Source: Carallia brachiata
Taxonomy: Eukaryota > Streptophyta > Magnoliopsida > Malpighiales > Rhizophoraceae
NCBI GenBank assembly: GCA_021464245.1
Contig: JADCRB010000018.1
Location: forward strand, 1,178,001-1,242,000
Direction: 5' to 3'
Length of the DNA: 64,000 nt
Part shown: positions 63,356 through 64,000 of the stretch, in pieces
Layout: the number at the start of each line of letters is the position of its first letter
How positions within the stretch are numbered: position 1 is the first letter of the stretch
Notes under the pieces: generated by a model
The model's database searches: none
What the model saw: only the letters and a program-made list of their open reading frames with translations
What the model was told of the DNA's origin: nothing
Made by a program: the position numbers and the translations under genes

Positions 63356-64000
63356 ATGGAAGGGAGGAGCGAAGAAAGCGAGGCGGCGGCGGCAGTGTTC
63401 GAGTCCATGAATCTGAATCTGAATCCCCAAATTTTCATCAACGAAACCCTCAACACAGTCGACAATTTGCTCGACGACGCTTTCCATTTCTTTTCCCAGT
63501 CAGTGATTAGTAGTTGTTTGCAAGTAATTTAAAGTTGCATCCATTCGCAAAACACTTTCACACGTCCACTCACATCCATCCGCAGACTCTCACTCGTTCA
63601 CTCTTTGTTTTCTTTTTTCTTTTTTCTTTTTTTTTTCCCTCCTCTTCCCGCAGAGAGGCATCGCAGCTCTTGAAAACAGAGGGCACGGACAGATCCCAAT
63701 ATCTTAGCGAGGTAAAATACAAAATAAATAAATAAATAAATAAATATTTCTTTTTTTTTTAATTTTTCTTTATTTGGTTTTAAATGAGTCAGTTTGATTT
63801 CTGAATATGCTTTAAAGGGAGATAATTTTAAGAGTGTTGGAAGCCTAACTAACATCAGTGATCAATTACTCAACTGTAAAATATTAGATGACAACATTTA
63901 AATAGTAATACAAGTAGTTAAATTATTGAAAGTTAGGAAAAAAAAAATAGATAAACTGTTTGAATTGGTTGAACCTACAAAATCAAAACACTTGTGTGAT
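63356..64000 (+). CDS. Kinetochore MIND-complex subunit NNF1-like, 5' exons, partial
   Basis: Exon 1 is 63356-63498 (donor CCCA|GTCAGT) and exon 2 is 63654-63711 (acceptor CCGCAG, donor GAG|GTAAAA); the rest lies beyond the window. Translation: MEGRSEESEAAAAVFESMNL, then NPQIFINETLNTVDNLLDDA and FHFFSQEASQLLKTEGTDRS. The acidic, helical start with NPQ.FINE.LN.VD.L.DDAF..F followed by LKTEGTDRSQ is what I recall for plant NNF1 (EMB3006-like), a MIS12/MIND component that links centromeric chromatin to the spindle. The start is the first ATG after the GAA repeat. Recognition is from memory of the family start only. Confidence 0.55.

Overview
This window is nuclear DNA from a flowering plant, most likely a woody eudicot. 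It is AT-rich, genes have short GT-AG introns, and the recognisable genes are plant families: plastid enolase, tetraspanins, plant cysteine oxidase, NAC and F-box proteins, and the plastid calcium sensor CaS. I lean towards Citrus or a relative, but the sequence alone does not prove it. I found no rRNA, tRNA, CRISPR or viral genes. All functions come from reading motifs by eye; no database search was run.

Layout. 1-490: last exons of a plastid CPP1-like (DUF3353) membrane protein. 748-4612: two tetraspanin genes in tandem on the minus strand. 6770-8157: a truncated duplicate of a plastid enolase gene. 12500-12917: a NAC-domain pseudogene. 15311-16628: a non-autonomous hAT-type element with GC-rich subterminal repeats. 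17031-17429: a small single-pass membrane protein. 19507-20718: a decayed CaS copy. 21684-22071: a WD40 fragment. 23692-24807: a broken CPR1-type F-box gene. 26-33 kb: gene-poor DNA with retroelement tails, a SINE, Helitron-like ends and an AAE18 exon fragment at 33281. 36490-39867: plastid enolase ENO1, complete in exon structure but with two 1-nt deletions. About 40.5-52.9 kb: a Helitron with an apparently intact seven-exon RepHel gene (42474-48669) and, before its 3' end, a second intact two-exon gene for an F-box/Sel1-like protein (51027-51759). 54685-58692: an intact plant cysteine oxidase gene (oxygen sensing, N-degron pathway) on the minus strand. From 63356: the first exons of a likely NNF1/MIND kinetochore subunit, running off the right end.

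Three themes stand out. First, the Helitron carries an intact host-like F-box cargo gene, and its 3' end seems to abut a second, 0.6-kb Helitron. Second, segments are duplicated and reshuffled (6.8-8.1 with 36.1-37.5 kb; 20.7-21.2 with 34.7-35.2 kb; 22.6-23.2 with 33.7-34.4 kb), and two of these copies carry reciprocal MITE insertions. Third, small indels break several otherwise conserved genes (CPP1-like, first tetraspanin, ENO1), while the Helitron and cysteine oxidase frames are clean. Real lesions cannot be told from homopolymer assembly errors here, and reads or transcripts would decide.
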